Positions 7,706 to 16,599 of a stretch of DNA of 64,000 nucleotides are shown piece after piece. Under the pieces are notes generated by a model. That model made no database searches, was not told the origin of the DNA, and saw only the letters and a program-made list of their open reading frames with translations. Within the stretch, counting starts at the first letter, position 1; each line of letters begins with the position of its first letter. Origin of the DNA: Pseudonocardia sp. MH-G8 (GTDB lineage: Bacteria > Actinomycetota > Actinomycetes > Mycobacteriales > Pseudonocardiaceae); NCBI RefSeq assembly GCF_002262885.1, contig NZ_NKYF01000016.1:62001-126000 (forward strand), written 5' to 3'. The position numbers were made by a program, and so were the translations under genes.

Positions 7706-8976
7706 AGCCCCAGCGCCTTCGGCAACCAGAGGACCGCGTCGGGAAAGGCGATGATCAGGGCGACGATCACGAGGAACGGCACGATGAAGGGCAGTGAGCC
7801 CCGGAACACCTCGCTGACCTTCGCCTGCGTGACCGAGCTCAGCACGTAGAGGACGGTGCCGACCGGTGGGGTCAGGAGCCCGATCATCAGGGTGACGATC
7901 ATCAGGACGCCGAGCACGATCGGGTCGACGCCGAACCCGGCGCTGATCGGCAGCAGGATCGGCACCACCAGCACGAGCACCGCGGTGGCGTCCACGACCG
8001 TGCCGAGGATCAGCATCAGCACGGCCGTGATCACCAGGAACATCGTCGGGTCGGCGGTGAAGCCGAAGATGCTCTCGGTCACCAGCTGCGGCACCCGCTC
8101 CCGCGCCAGGATGAAGCCCAGCAGCGCGGCGGACGCGACGATCAGCATGATCGCCGCCGTCGTCACGACCGTCTCGACGAGCACCCCCGCCAGGTCCCGC
8201 AGCCGCAGCGTCCGGTACGCGAAGCCGAGCAGGAGCATGTAGGCGGCACCGACGGCGGCCGCCTCGGTGGGTGTGAAGAATCCGCCGAGGATCCCGCCGA
8301 GGATCACCACCGGCGCGCCGAGCGGGGCGATCACGCGCCGGCCGGTGGCGAACACCCGCTGCATCGAGAACTCCACGGGCACGATGCCTGTCTGGCGACG
8401 CACCTGGACGAACACCACGATGCACAGGCCGAGCGCCATCAGCAGCGCCGGGACGACCGACGCCGCGAACAGGGCACCGGTCGACACGGCCGCGAGTCCC
8501 GCGAAGATCACGGCGGGGATGCTCGGAGGCATGACGGGAGCGATCAGCGCCGCGGCTCCGGTGACGCCGAGCCCGAACCGCATCGAGTAGCCGTTGCGGA
8601 GCATGGCCGGGATCTGGACCTTGCCGAGCGCGGCCGCGTCGGCGACGGCGGAGCCGCTCATCCACGAGAAGCCGAGGCTGACCCCGACGCTGACGTACCC
8701 GAGCCCGCCCCGGACCCGTCCGAGCACGGCGAGGGCGAAGTCGAAGAGCATGTCGGCGATCCCGCCGCGGTTGGCGAGGACACCCAGCAGCACGAACAGC
8801 GGCACGGCCAGCAGCGGGAAGCTCGCCGTGGCGTTGACGATCAACCGCAGGCTCATGCCGACCGACTGCCCGATCGACAGCATGTAGACCAGCGACGGGC
8901 CGAGGAAGGCGAAGGCCACCGGCACGCGCAGCACGAGCAGCAGCATGATCCCGAGGCTCAGCAGCAGCAGGTTCAT
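7702..8976 (-). CDS. dctM: TRAP transporter large membrane subunit, DctM family
   Basis: 424 residues and strongly hydrophobic, with the many membrane spans of DctM. Typical segments are PLFVLLGVLANRGGIADMLFD, the GxSWMSGSAVADAAALG motif near residue 90 and PPVGTVLYVLSSV near the C-terminus. It forms the sodium-driven transport channel with DctQ. ATG 8976 overlaps the dctQ stop by 4 bases; the stop overlaps the next gene's GTG. Confidence 0.95.
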   Translation of the reverse strand: MNLLLLSLGIMLLLVLRVPVAFAFLGPSLVYMLSIGQSVGMSLRLIVNATASFPLLAVPLFVLLGVLANRGGIADMLFDFALAVLGRVRGGLGYVSVGVSLGFSWMSGSAVADAAALGKVQIPAMLRNGYSMRFGLGVTGAAALIAPVMPPSIPAVIFAGLAAVSTGALFAASVVPALLMALGLCIVVFVQVRRQTGIVPVEFSMQRVFATGRRVIAPLGAPVVILGGILGGFFTPTEAAAVGAAYMLLLGFAYRTLRLRDLAGVLVETVVTTAAIMLIVASAALLGFILARERVPQLVTESIFGFTADPTMFLVITAVLMLILGTVVDATAVLVLVVPILLPISAGFGVDPIVLGVLMIVTLMIGLLTPPVGTVLYVLSSVTQAKVSEVFRGSLPFIVPFLVIVALIIAFPDAVLWLPKALGL

Positions 8977-9512
8977 CGCACGGCCTCGCCGTGCCCGGCC
9001 ACCGGCGGCGCCGCGGACCGGGCGAACCCGATCGCGGCGACGACGCCGCGCACCGCGGTGCTGAGGAAGCCGAGGAACGGGAACAGATAGAGCCAGGTGA
9101 GCGGCATGCGCAAGGACGGCGACTTCAGGCGTCCCTGGGAGGCCATCAGGTCCCACGCCTCAAGCGCGAACGCCGCCCCGACCAGCGCGACCGTCAGCGC
9201 CGCGAACACCCGCACCACTCGTAGGACGGTCGGGTTCTTGACGCCGTCGACCAGCTGGAGGGCGATGTGCGAGTCGGTGGTCACCAGGACACCGGCCACG
9301 CTGATGGTGAGCCACACGAGGCAGAAGCGCGCGAGCTCGCCGGTCCACGGCCACCCGGACACCGGCAGGTAGCGCTGAGCGGCCTGCACCAGCACCAGCA
9401 GGAAGACGAGCACGAGGGCCACGGCGCCGATCGCCAGCTCCACGCGGGTCACGAGCGCCACCCACCGCGCCCATCCACCGGGCGCGGGAGCGCTCCCGTC
9501 GTCTCGGCCCAT
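8973..9512 (-). CDS. dctQ: TRAP transporter small membrane subunit, DctQ family
   Basis: 179 residues with four hydrophobic segments. The conserved WPWTGELARFCLVWLTIS stretch is the DctQ core. ATG 9512 is chosen because GGAAGGGCGG precedes it; an upstream in-frame ATG would run across the LacI-type operator. First gene of the leftward dctQ-dctM-aroE-like-dctP-hydrolase operon. Confidence 0.9.
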   Translation of the reverse strand: MGRDDGSAPAPGGWARWVALVTRVELAIGAVALVLVFLLVLVQAAQRYLPVSGWPWTGELARFCLVWLTISVAGVLVTTDSHIALQLVDGVKNPTVLRVVRVFAALTVALVGAAFALEAWDLMASQGRLKSPSLRMPLTWLYLFPFLGFLSTAVRGVVAAIGFARSAAPPVAGHGEAVR

Positions 9513-9581
9513 CGATCCGCCCTTCCGGCGTCGCTGCCAGCGATCTCGTTCCGGTCGGACCGTAAGCGGCAGGTCGGAAGC

Positions 9582-9610
9582 TGGCAAGCGGTTGCCAAGG
9601 TTGCCAAACC
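9582..9610. promoter_or_regulatory. LacI-type operator between dctQ and its regulator
   Basis: TGGCAA-GCGG-TTGCCA (9582-9597) is an inverted repeat with 6-base perfect arms. A second overlapping half-site, GGTTGCCAAACC, occupies 9599-9610. It lies between the divergent dctQ and lacI-family starts and overlaps where both promoters should be, so one repressor could control both directions. Confidence 0.75.
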
Positions 9611-9635
9611 GGCGTCATCGGACTGTGATGAGCAC

Positions 9636-10649
9636 GTGGGAAACCCGACCATCTACGACGTCGCGCGCGTTGCCGGCGTCGCGACCTCCACGGTGTCGCG
9701 CGTGTTCGGCAAGCCCGGCCGCATCGCCGACGCGACCAGGGACCGGGTGCTGCAGGCAGCCCGCGAGCTCGGCTACGAGCCGAACCCGCATGCGAGGGCG
9801 TTGACCTCGAACCGGACGCAGACGATCGCGATGGTGGTCTCCGACATCACCAACCCACACTTCTTCGAGCTGATCCGCGGCGCGGAGATGCGCGCCAAAG
9901 CCGCCGCCTACACGCTCGTGCTCGTCAACGCCGAGGAGTCCACGCGGATGGAGCTCGAGCAGGTCCGCCGCCTGGCGAGATCCGTCGACGGGTTCCTGCT
10001 CGCCGCCAGCAGGCAACCGGACGACGAGCTCGCCGAGCTGGCAGCGGCGCATCCCGTCGTCCTGATCAACCGCCGGGTGCCCGACATCGCGAGCGCGGTC
10101 CTCGAACCCTGGGAGGGCTGCCGCCAGATCGTGGCGCACCTCGCGTCACTCGGTCACACCTCGCTCACCTACCTGGCCGGCCCGCCCAACTCGTGGATGG
10201 CCACGAGCCGGTGGACCGCCCTCCGGGACGCCGCGGCGGAGGCCGGCATGAGCGCGCAGCGGACCGGGCCCTACACCCCGACGGTGGAGAGCGGAGGCGC
10301 TGCCGCGGACGCCGCGATCGGGACCGGCGCCACCGCATTCGTGGCCCACAACGACCTGCTCGCCATCGGCGTGCTGCGCCGGCTGGCGGACCGCTCGGTC
10401 CGGGTGCCCGCGGATGTCAGCGTCGTCGGCTTCGACGACATCTTCGCGGCCGACCTGTGCACGCCGTCCCTCACGACCCTCGGCGGCGCCCACTCCAACG
10501 TCGGCCGGGCCGCGGTGGAGATCCTGCTGGAGTCTCTCGGCCACCCCCGCGACCACGGGACGACGCCGGAGATCGTCCTGCCCTCGCAGCTCGTCCTGCG
10601 AGCATCGACCGGTCCCCGAACCGGTCCGGGTCGAGGGTCAGCGGTGTGA
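9636..10649 (+). CDS. LacI-family transcriptional regulator
   Basis: 337 residues. The N-terminal helix-turn-helix TIYDVARVAGVATSTVSRVF is followed by the hinge helix region NPHARALTSNRTQTIAMVV and a periplasmic-binding-protein-like ligand domain (SDITNPHFFELIRGAEM, VSVVGFDDIFAADL). The GTG 9636 start places the HTH at residue 4, as is normal for the family; the ribosome site is weak. It is divergent from the TRAP operon, with the palindromic operator between them, and so most likely represses that operon. Confidence 0.9.
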   Translation: MGNPTIYDVARVAGVATSTVSRVFGKPGRIADATRDRVLQAARELGYEPNPHARALTSNRTQTIAMVVSDITNPHFFELIRGAEMRAKAAAYTLVLVNAEESTRMELEQVRRLARSVDGFLLAASRQPDDELAELAAAHPVVLINRRVPDIASAVLEPWEGCRQIVAHLASLGHTSLTYLAGPPNSWMATSRWTALRDAAAEAGMSAQRTGPYTPTVESGGAAADAAIGTGATAFVAHNDLLAIGVLRRLADRSVRVPADVSVVGFDDIFAADLCTPSLTTLGGAHSNVGRAAVEILLESLGHPRDHGTTPEIVLPSQLVLRASTGPRTGPGRGSAV

Positions 10650-11312
10650 ACCCCGGCTCGCCGAGGCCAGGCGCCCACGGTGGGCGCGATACAGACGGGT
10701 CCCGAGCGGGCGACCGGCATGCCAGACGACGTTGGGGACGGCGGCGCGCAGGAGCTGTGCCTGCTCCTCGCTCGCTCCGTGCAGGGCCATGCCCAGCATC
10801 AGCAGACGCCGTGTGAAGGACACCTTGCTCAGCGACGCCTCGGCGTTCTCCTTCCACTCGCGTTCGGTCAGGTAGCGGTCGATGAGCGGCAGGATCCGCT
10901 CCTCCTCCAGCGCCAGATGCTCGTACAGCGGCGGCAGCAAACGCTCCGCCACGGCGGCGACGGCATCCCGGTCGGTGGCGTCGGCGAAGGCCCGCCAACG
11001 CCGGCTCTCCGCGGCGAGCGCTTGCAGCTCGCGGTCGATGGAGGCGTGCTGCCGGTCCATCGTCTCGATGAGGGGCTCGACGTCGTCGGCGCAACGCTCC
11101 CGCAGCCGGGGCCACACGTGGTCGTCCTCGCTGGTGTGATGGGCGTGCAGGAAGTCGACCATCATCAGGACGTGGCCGGCGACGACGGCGGTGCCGTCCG
11201 CGTCGCCCGCCGGCACGCCGGCGACCAGCGCGGGCAGAGCGGCGAACTCGCGCCGCATGGCGTCGTGCACGCCGATCATGTCGCGGCTGTCGGCCATCTT
11301 CTCGTGGTGCAT
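10638..11312 (-). CDS. Hemerythrin HHE-domain protein
   Basis: 224 residues. The helical bundle carries the expected metal ligands: His16 in GVHDAM, the HAHHTSEDDHVW motif near 55-66, MDRQHASID near 80 and YEHLALEEERILP near 130. Such cytoplasmic proteins bind a di-iron centre that handles oxygen, nitric oxide or iron. The C-terminal 80 residues are a helical extension of unknown role. Its 3' end overlaps the convergent LacI gene by 12 bases; it is divergent from the large SARP regulator. Confidence 0.88.
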   Translation of the reverse strand: MHHEKMADSRDMIGVHDAMRREFAALPALVAGVPAGDADGTAVVAGHVLMMVDFLHAHHTSEDDHVWPRLRERCADDVEPLIETMDRQHASIDRELQALAAESRRWRAFADATDRDAVAAVAERLLPPLYEHLALEEERILPLIDRYLTEREWKENAEASLSKVSFTRRLLMLGMALHGASEEQAQLLRAAVPNVVWHAGRPLGTRLYRAHRGRLASASRGSHR

Positions 11313-11354
11313 GGGAGCAGCGTCGAGGCCGCACCTTTCAAACCGCCTACAAGG

Positions 11355-14063
11355 ATGAGGGTCGGCCGCCGCGCCGTCGGTGACATGGGCTTGCATGGTG
11401 CGGTGCTGACGTTCGCGGTGCTGGGTCCGCTCGAGGTCCGCGCGGGCGATCAGCCGGTCGACGTCGGGGGCCGGCTGCCCCGCAGGCTGCTGGCGATCCT
11501 GATCGCCGCGGAAGGGCGGCCGGTCTCGGAGGACGGCCTGGTCGAAGGACTGTGGGGGGACCGCCGGCCACGCAATCCCGCGGGCGCGCTGCAGGTGTAC
11601 GTCTCCCGCCTGCGCCGGGTGCTGCCGGGCACGACGTTGCAGCGCTCCGCCGGTGGCTATCGACTCCTCGCCGCCGACACCGACGTCGAACGGTTTCGCA
11701 GCCACCTCGCCCGCGCCCGCGCGTCGGCGGCCGGCGACCGCCGCGCCGAGGCGCACGAGGCCTTCGACGCGGCGCTGCGGTTGTGGCGCGGGGCACCGTA
11801 TGAGGATCTGGCCGACGACGAGTCGACGACCGCGATCCGAGCCGCCCTGGTGGAACAGCGCGACAGCGCCCAGGAGGAGGGCGCCGCGGCGCTGCTGGCC
11901 ACCGGCGACCACGCCGGTGCGGTGGCCGTGCTCGAACTGCTGGTGCACGCCGCGCCGTACCGCGAACGCCGTTGGCAGTTGCTGGCGCTGGCGCTCTACC
12001 GTTCGGGACGCCAGGCCGAGGCCCTGAACGCGGTGCGCCGGGTCCGGACCCTGCTGGCCGAGGAACTGGGTGTCGACCCCGGACGGGAGCTGCGGCAGCT
12101 CGAAGGCCGGATCCTGGCGCAGGACCCGGCCCTGGCGCCCGGTGATCGGCCGCTGTCGTCGTTCATCGGCCGCGACGCCGATCTGGCCCTGCTGGACCGT
12201 CTCGTCGGCACGCATCGGCTCGTCACCGTCGTCGGGCCCGCCGGGTCGGGCAAGACCCGCCTGGCCGTGGAATGGGCCGGGCGCGACGCCGTCGTCCGGC
12301 TCGCCGACGTGGCAGACCCCGCCCCCCTGGTCTCGGCGGTCGCCGCGGCGGTCGGCGTCACCGGGTTCGCCGGGGAGCCGTACGAGGCGCTCGTCGAGCG
12401 GCTGCGCCTGCGCGGGGAACCCTTGGTGCTCGACAACTGCGAGCACCTCGCCGGCGAGGTGGCCCGGCTCGTCGTCGACCTGCTCGACCGGATTCCCGCG
12501 TTGCGGGTGGTGGCCACCAGCCGCAGCCCGCTCGGCGTCGACGGCGAGCACATCCTGCCGCTCGGGCCGCTGGCCGCCGACGACGCCGTGACGCTGCTGA
12601 CCGATCGCATCCGCGCGGGCCGGCCCGGCTGGTTCGGCCACGACGCCGACCGCCGGGACCTGCGCCGCCTCGCCGACGCGCTGGACCGTCTGCCGCTGGC
12701 CCTGGAACTGGCGGCGGCGCGGGTGCGGACCTTCGGCGTACGGGGGCTGATCGAGCAGCTGGACGACCGTTTCACCGTGCTGGGCCGGATCCCGCACGGC
12801 ACGATGACCCCGCACGCGACGTTGCAGGATGCCGTCGCCTGGAGCTTCGATCTGCTCTCGGGCGACGAGCGTGATCTCGCGGTGCGGCTCTGGCCGTACG
12901 AGGGTGGCTTTCCCGTGGAGGCCGCAGCCTCCGCCGCCGGGCTCGGCGCGCTCGTCGCGCTGGTCGACCAGTCCGTGGTCACCGCCGAGCCCGGCGGCAG
13001 CACGGCGCGCTTCCGGATGCTGGAGACGATCCGGGCGTACTGCCGGTCCGTGGACGGAGATCCGGCGGCGACCCGGGCCGCGCACGCCGTCCGGGTCCGC
13101 GAGCTGGTCGCCCGGGCCGCGGGCGATCTGCAGGGCGTGCGGTCCGCGGCCACGATGGCGGCGCTGCGCCTGGAGTTGCCGAACCTGCGCGCGGGGCTCG
13201 CGCACGACCTGACGCACGCCCCGGTCGAGGCCTTGCGTACGGCCGCGCGGCTCATGTGGTTCTGGATCCGCAGCGGCCTGCTCGCCGAGGGCAACCGGGT
13301 GCTGACCGCAGCCCTGGCCGCCGCGCCGGACGCCCCGCTCGGCGACGTCGTGCGGGCCAGGACCGCGTCGGCCGGCCTGTTGTACTTCACCGGCGAGGTC
13401 GCCACGGCACGGCACATGCTGTCCGAGGCGTACCTGGCGGTGGCCGCGGAACCGGGGCATCGCAGCCTGCTCGCCGAGGTCCGCTACTACCAGGCTCTGG
13501 TCCAGCTGCCGGGAGGCGACCCGGCGATCGCGCTGACCGCGGCGGCCGAGGCGCACGCCATCGCCACCGAGACGCAGACCACCTGGCTGGTCCCGGCCGC
13601 CGAGATGGCGTGGGGCGCCGCCCTCGTCATGGCCGGCCGGATCGCCGACGGCCGGCACCGGCTGCGGGCCGCCGTGCGGCTCGCCGACGCCTCCGGGCGG
13701 GTCTGGACGGCCGCGCTCAGCGAGTTCATGCTGGCCCAGACCCTGGTCGACGCGGGGGACGGCGACGCGCTGCCCCTGCTGCGGACCTCGCTGCGGCGCT
13801 TCCTCGACGAAGGCGACCTGAGCAACCAGCTGGCCGTGCTGCACAGCGGAGCCCTGGCCCTGGACGCGGCCGGCGACGGCGCCGGCGCCGCGCTGCTCCG
13901 CGACGTCGTCCATTTCCACCAGGCGCGCAGCGGCATCCGGCCGGCCGGCACCTTCCTCCAGTCGATCATGCCGCACGGTTGGTACGAAGGCGCCCCTCCC
14001 GCACACTCGCCGACACTCGACGACGCCGTCGCCGTCCTGACCTCCGCGGCGCGCACCGTCTGA
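11355..14063 (+). CDS. SARP/AfsR-type regulator with BTAD and NTPase domains
   Basis: About 902 residues. An N-terminal OmpR-like winged helix (LTFAVLGPLEVRAGDQPVDV) is followed by a bacterial transcriptional activation domain (VERFRSHLARARA to LGVDPGRELRQLE), then an AAA/NB-ARC-like NTPase with Walker A VVGPAGSGKTRL near 295 and the LVLDNCEHLAGEV region, and a helical TPR-like C-terminus. Family knowledge: these activate antibiotic or specialised-metabolism genes by binding tandem repeats. Start uncertain: ATG 11355, ATG 11385 and GTG 11403 are all in frame and none has a good ribosome site. The likely local target is the following oxidoreductase gene. Confidence 0.88.
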   Translation: MRVGRRAVGDMGLHGAVLTFAVLGPLEVRAGDQPVDVGGRLPRRLLAILIAAEGRPVSEDGLVEGLWGDRRPRNPAGALQVYVSRLRRVLPGTTLQRSAGGYRLLAADTDVERFRSHLARARASAAGDRRAEAHEAFDAALRLWRGAPYEDLADDESTTAIRAALVEQRDSAQEEGAAALLATGDHAGAVAVLELLVHAAPYRERRWQLLALALYRSGRQAEALNAVRRVRTLLAEELGVDPGRELRQLEGRILAQDPALAPGDRPLSSFIGRDADLALLDRLVGTHRLVTVVGPAGSGKTRLAVEWAGRDAVVRLADVADPAPLVSAVAAAVGVTGFAGEPYEALVERLRLRGEPLVLDNCEHLAGEVARLVVDLLDRIPALRVVATSRSPLGVDGEHILPLGPLAADDAVTLLTDRIRAGRPGWFGHDADRRDLRRLADALDRLPLALELAAARVRTFGVRGLIEQLDDRFTVLGRIPHGTMTPHATLQDAVAWSFDLLSGDERDLAVRLWPYEGGFPVEAAASAAGLGALVALVDQSVVTAEPGGSTARFRMLETIRAYCRSVDGDPAATRAAHAVRVRELVARAAGDLQGVRSAATMAALRLELPNLRAGLAHDLTHAPVEALRTAARLMWFWIRSGLLAEGNRVLTAALAAAPDAPLGDVVRARTASAGLLYFTGEVATARHMLSEAYLAVAAEPGHRSLLAEVRYYQALVQLPGGDPAIALTAAAEAHAIATETQTTWLVPAAEMAWGAALVMAGRIADGRHRLRAAVRLADASGRVWTAALSEFMLAQTLVDAGDGDALPLLRTSLRRFLDEGDLSNQLAVLHSGALALDAAGDGAGAALLRDVVHFHQARSGIRPAGTFLQSIMPHGWYEGAPPAHSPTLDDAVAVLTSAARTV

Positions 14064-14089
14064 CGGTTGCACGCTGTCTGACGGTTGCA
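14058..14089 (+). promoter_or_regulatory. Pair of 14-bp direct repeats after the SARP gene
   Basis: GTCTGACGGTTGCA occurs at 14058-14071 and again at 14076-14089, an 18-bp period. The first copy contains the SARP stop codon. The pair lies 93 bases before the next gene. SARP proteins bind direct repeats near promoters, so this may be their site, though the spacing is not the 11 or 22 bp usually described. Confidence 0.45.
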
Positions 14090-14181
14090 ACCCGGGTGCA
14101 TGGGCGCCCGGCCAGGATCACGGGGCGAGCCGGTCCACGGCCCGCGCAACGTCGACACCCGCACAGCCAAGGAGCGTCTCG

Positions 14182-15033
14182 ATGCGCATCGGCATCGGCT
14201 TACCCAACCAGGTCCGCGACGTCCACGCCCCGGTGATCCCCACCTGGGCCCGCCGAGCCGAGGAAGCGGGCTTCGCCACCCTGGGCACCACCGGCCGGGT
14301 CGCCTATCCCGGCGTGATGGACACCGTCGCCCTGGCCGCGGCCGCCGGGGCCACCACCACGATCGGGCTGCTCAGCCATGTACTGCTGGCCACCACCTGG
14401 CCGGGCGCGCTGCTGGCCAAGGAAGCAGCCTCGATCGACGCGGTCTCCGGTGGCCGACTCACCCTCGGCATCGGGGTGGGCATCCGCGAGGACGACTTCG
14501 TCGTGCCCGGGCACGGACCCCGGGGCCGGGGCGCCCGGATGGACCGCGACCTGGCGACCTACCGGTCGGTGTGGGCCGGCGAACCCGTTGCGGGAAGCCC
14601 GAACCCGGCGGTTCCGGCCGGAGGACGGCAGGTGCCGCTGCTGTTCGGCGCCTTCGCCCCGGCCGCCTACCGCCGGATGGCCGAGTCGTCGGACGGTTAC
14701 ATCGCCGGATCGGTGCCGCCGGCCCTGGCGTCCGGCGCTTTCGACGCTGCCCGTGCCGCGTGGCAGGCGGCCGGGCGGGAGGGACGGCCCCGGCTGGTCG
14801 CCCACAACTACTTCGCGCTGGGCGATCCCGACCGCGCCCGGGCCAACATCGCCGATTACTACGCTGCTACCGGCGAATACCAGGACATCGTCGTCGGCGG
14901 CGTGCACACCGACGCGGAATCACTGCGCGACGCCGTCACGCGGTTCGAGGCCCTGGGCGCCGACGAACTGATCCTGGGCCCCGGAACCGACGACCTCGAC
15001 GAGATCACCCGCCTGGCCGACGTCGTCCTCTGA
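14182..15033 (+). CDS. LLM-class F420-dependent oxidoreductase
   Basis: 283 residues of the bacterial luciferase-like TIM-barrel family. It starts RIGIGLPNQVRDV and contains AKEAASIDAVSGGRLTLGIG, the strand-loop region typical of F420-binding members, and VPLLFGAFAPAAYRRMAE. It probably uses F420 or flavin to oxidise or reduce a small organic compound. AAGGAG precedes the ATG. Lying alone after the SARP regulator and the direct repeats, it is a likely target of that regulator. Substrate not predictable. Confidence 0.85.
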   Translation: MRIGIGLPNQVRDVHAPVIPTWARRAEEAGFATLGTTGRVAYPGVMDTVALAAAAGATTTIGLLSHVLLATTWPGALLAKEAASIDAVSGGRLTLGIGVGIREDDFVVPGHGPRGRGARMDRDLATYRSVWAGEPVAGSPNPAVPAGGRQVPLLFGAFAPAAYRRMAESSDGYIAGSVPPALASGAFDAARAAWQAAGREGRPRLVAHNYFALGDPDRARANIADYYAATGEYQDIVVGGVHTDAESLRDAVTRFEALGADELILGPGTDDLDEITRLADVVL

Positions 15034-15119
15034 CCGGCGTCGGTGCGGCGTGGCTTCGGCGATACTCGGCCGATGACGCCCACGGCGACGGCCGCGCAGC
15101 CGCGCGGAAGCGCGATCCG

Positions 15120-15812
15120 ATGATCCAGCTGCTCGCGGTCGCGGCCGGCCTGGGCGTCGCGGGAATCGACCCGGGCGGCGCACTGATCGCGATCGGCGCG
15201 CTCGCGATGGGTGCCCGCGAGCGGGACGTCCTGGGCTTCGGGCTCGTCTCCGTCCTCGGCACCGCCCTGCTGGGAACGGTCCTGTCCCTGACCGTCGGGC
15301 AACGGCTGCTGACCGTTCGCTGGAGCGCGCTCCTCCCCCCGGATCGGCTCGCCGCGCTCATCGAACTGCTGATCGCAGCCGGTCTGGTGTGGTGGGCCGT
15401 CGCCCGCCTCCGCAGGCCGGCGGCGCGCCCACCCCGCCCGAAGGGCCGCACCCGGACGAGCGGTACGGCGCTGCTCGGTCTCGCCGTCCTGTGGGCCGCA
15501 GCCGCGGTGCTCGACCCCACGTTCGTCGGCCTCGTCGTACTCGCCGGCCGCGAGGAGTCCATCCTCACTGTCGGCGCCGCCCACCTGCTGTGGATCGTGG
15601 TGAGCCAGGCCCCGCTGCTCGCGTTGATGGTCGCGATCGCCCGTGGTCACGAGAAGCGCGCCGTCGCCTGGTTCCAGCGCGCCTGGGAGCGCGCTCGTCC
15701 CGTGACTGTCGCGGTCGGCACCGGGGCACTGCTCCTGGCCGGGGCGGCGTTCGCCCTCGACTCGCTCTGGTGGTTCTTCACCGAACAGTTCCTGATCACC
15801 ATCCCGGAGTAG
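15120..15812 (+). CDS. GAP/LysE-like polytopic membrane protein
   Basis: 230 residues with about six hydrophobic segments and a central Arg/Pro-rich cytoplasmic loop (ARPPRPKGRTRT). The N-terminal AGIDPGGALIAIGALAMG resembles the actinobacterial GAP (Sap-like) family, which has been linked to lipid transport in mycobacteria. GGAAG lies about 9 bases before ATG 15120. Function here is unproven; the neighbours give no clear lead. Confidence 0.65.
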   Translation: MIQLLAVAAGLGVAGIDPGGALIAIGALAMGARERDVLGFGLVSVLGTALLGTVLSLTVGQRLLTVRWSALLPPDRLAALIELLIAAGLVWWAVARLRRPAARPPRPKGRTRTSGTALLGLAVLWAAAAVLDPTFVGLVVLAGREESILTVGAAHLLWIVVSQAPLLALMVAIARGHEKRAVAWFQRAWERARPVTVAVGTGALLLAGAAFALDSLWWFFTEQFLITIPE

Positions 15813-15845
15813 GTGGGCCTGCCGACTCGAAGGCGCGTAGCGACT

Positions 15846-15859
15846 CCTCCCGCGGGAGG
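15846..15859. terminator. Possible bidirectional terminator palindrome
   Basis: CCTCCCGCGGGAGG is a perfect 14-bp palindrome in the 82-bp gap between the convergent membrane-protein and TetR genes. It has no T-run. The assignment rests only on its position and symmetry. Confidence 0.35.
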
Positions 15860-15894
15860 TAGGTAGGGGTGCGACTCATGCTTGGCGCACCGGG

Positions 15895-16503
15895 TCAGGG
15901 CCAGCTCGGCGCGGGCCCGGGCAGCGGGTTGGCACCCTCGGGGCGCAACCCGTCGAAGATGATGGACAGGTAACGCCGCCACATGCCGGGTGCGGGATCC
16001 GGCAGGAACCCGACCGCGTGCACCGGCGCACAGATGAGCACGAAGACGTCGGTCCCCGTGACGTCGGGTCGGACGGCGCCCGCCGCACGCGCCCGATCGA
16101 CCAGCGATCCGACGGTCGCGTGCAGCTCGTTGCGGAGCTCGGTCCCCGCGGCAGTACCCTCGCTGACCTCCTGCAGGAACGTCAGGTCGTGTTGCTGCAG
16201 CTCCTCCGCGGCCACGGTCAGGAACTCCAGCAATGCCGCGCCGGGGTCGGGCGCGTCCAGCAGTTCCCGGGCGACGGTCATGAGCGCGGCGAAGTGGGCG
16301 CTGACGATCGCGGCGATCAGCTCCTCCTTCGTGGCGAAGTGGCGGAAGACGGTGCCCTTCGCCACGCCTGCCCGGCGAGCGATGTCGGCGATCGAGGCAT
16401 CGAAACCCCGATCGGCGAACTCGGCCTCGGCCGCAGCCAGGAGCGACTCACGGTTGCGTGCCGCGTCCGCGCGCAGATGACGGGCACGTGTGGTCACGAG
16501 CAC
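15895..16503 (-). CDS. TetR-family repressor
   Basis: About 202 residues. The N-terminal HTH, from NRESLLAAAEAEFADRGFDA through ARRAGVAKGTVFRHFATKEEL, is canonical TetR. The C-terminal ligand domain is of the SBI/TetR_C type (FLTVAAEELQQHD). GTG 16503 and GTG 16497 are both possible starts. It is divergent from an SDR/NmrA pair across two inverted repeats sharing TGACC half-sites, so it most likely represses that pair and itself. Confidence 0.9.
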   Translation of the reverse strand: MLVTTRARHLRADAARNRESLLAAAEAEFADRGFDASIADIARRAGVAKGTVFRHFATKEELIAAIVSAHFAALMTVARELLDAPDPGAALLEFLTVAAEELQQHDLTFLQEVSEGTAAGTELRNELHATVGSLVDRARAAGAVRPDVTGTDVFVLICAPVHAVGFLPDPAPGMWRRYLSIIFDGLRPEGANPLPGPAPSWP

Positions 16504-16516
16504 AACCCTAGCAAGT

Positions 16517-16572
16517 TGACCGTGCGGTCATCTTGTCGCTACGGTCGCCGGGTCAACATGACCACACGGTCA
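16517..16572. promoter_or_regulatory. Two TetR-type operators in a divergent promoter
   Basis: TGACCGTGCGGTCA (16517-16530) has perfect 6-base arms around TG. TGACCACACGGTCA (16559-16572) repeats the outer TGACC/GGTCA arms. Their starts are 42 bp apart (four helical turns), and they span the space between the TetR start and the SDR ribosome site, consistent with cooperative repression in both directions. Confidence 0.8.
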
Positions 16573-16599
16573 CTTTATTGCGGACCTCCGGAGGACCCC

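Noticed and set aside
10638..14090. A 1150-codon minus-strand frame across the SARP regulator
   Set aside because: Only its last 224 codons (the hemerythrin-like protein) are real; the rest is antisense to a SARP with clear winged-helix, BTAD and Walker motifs.
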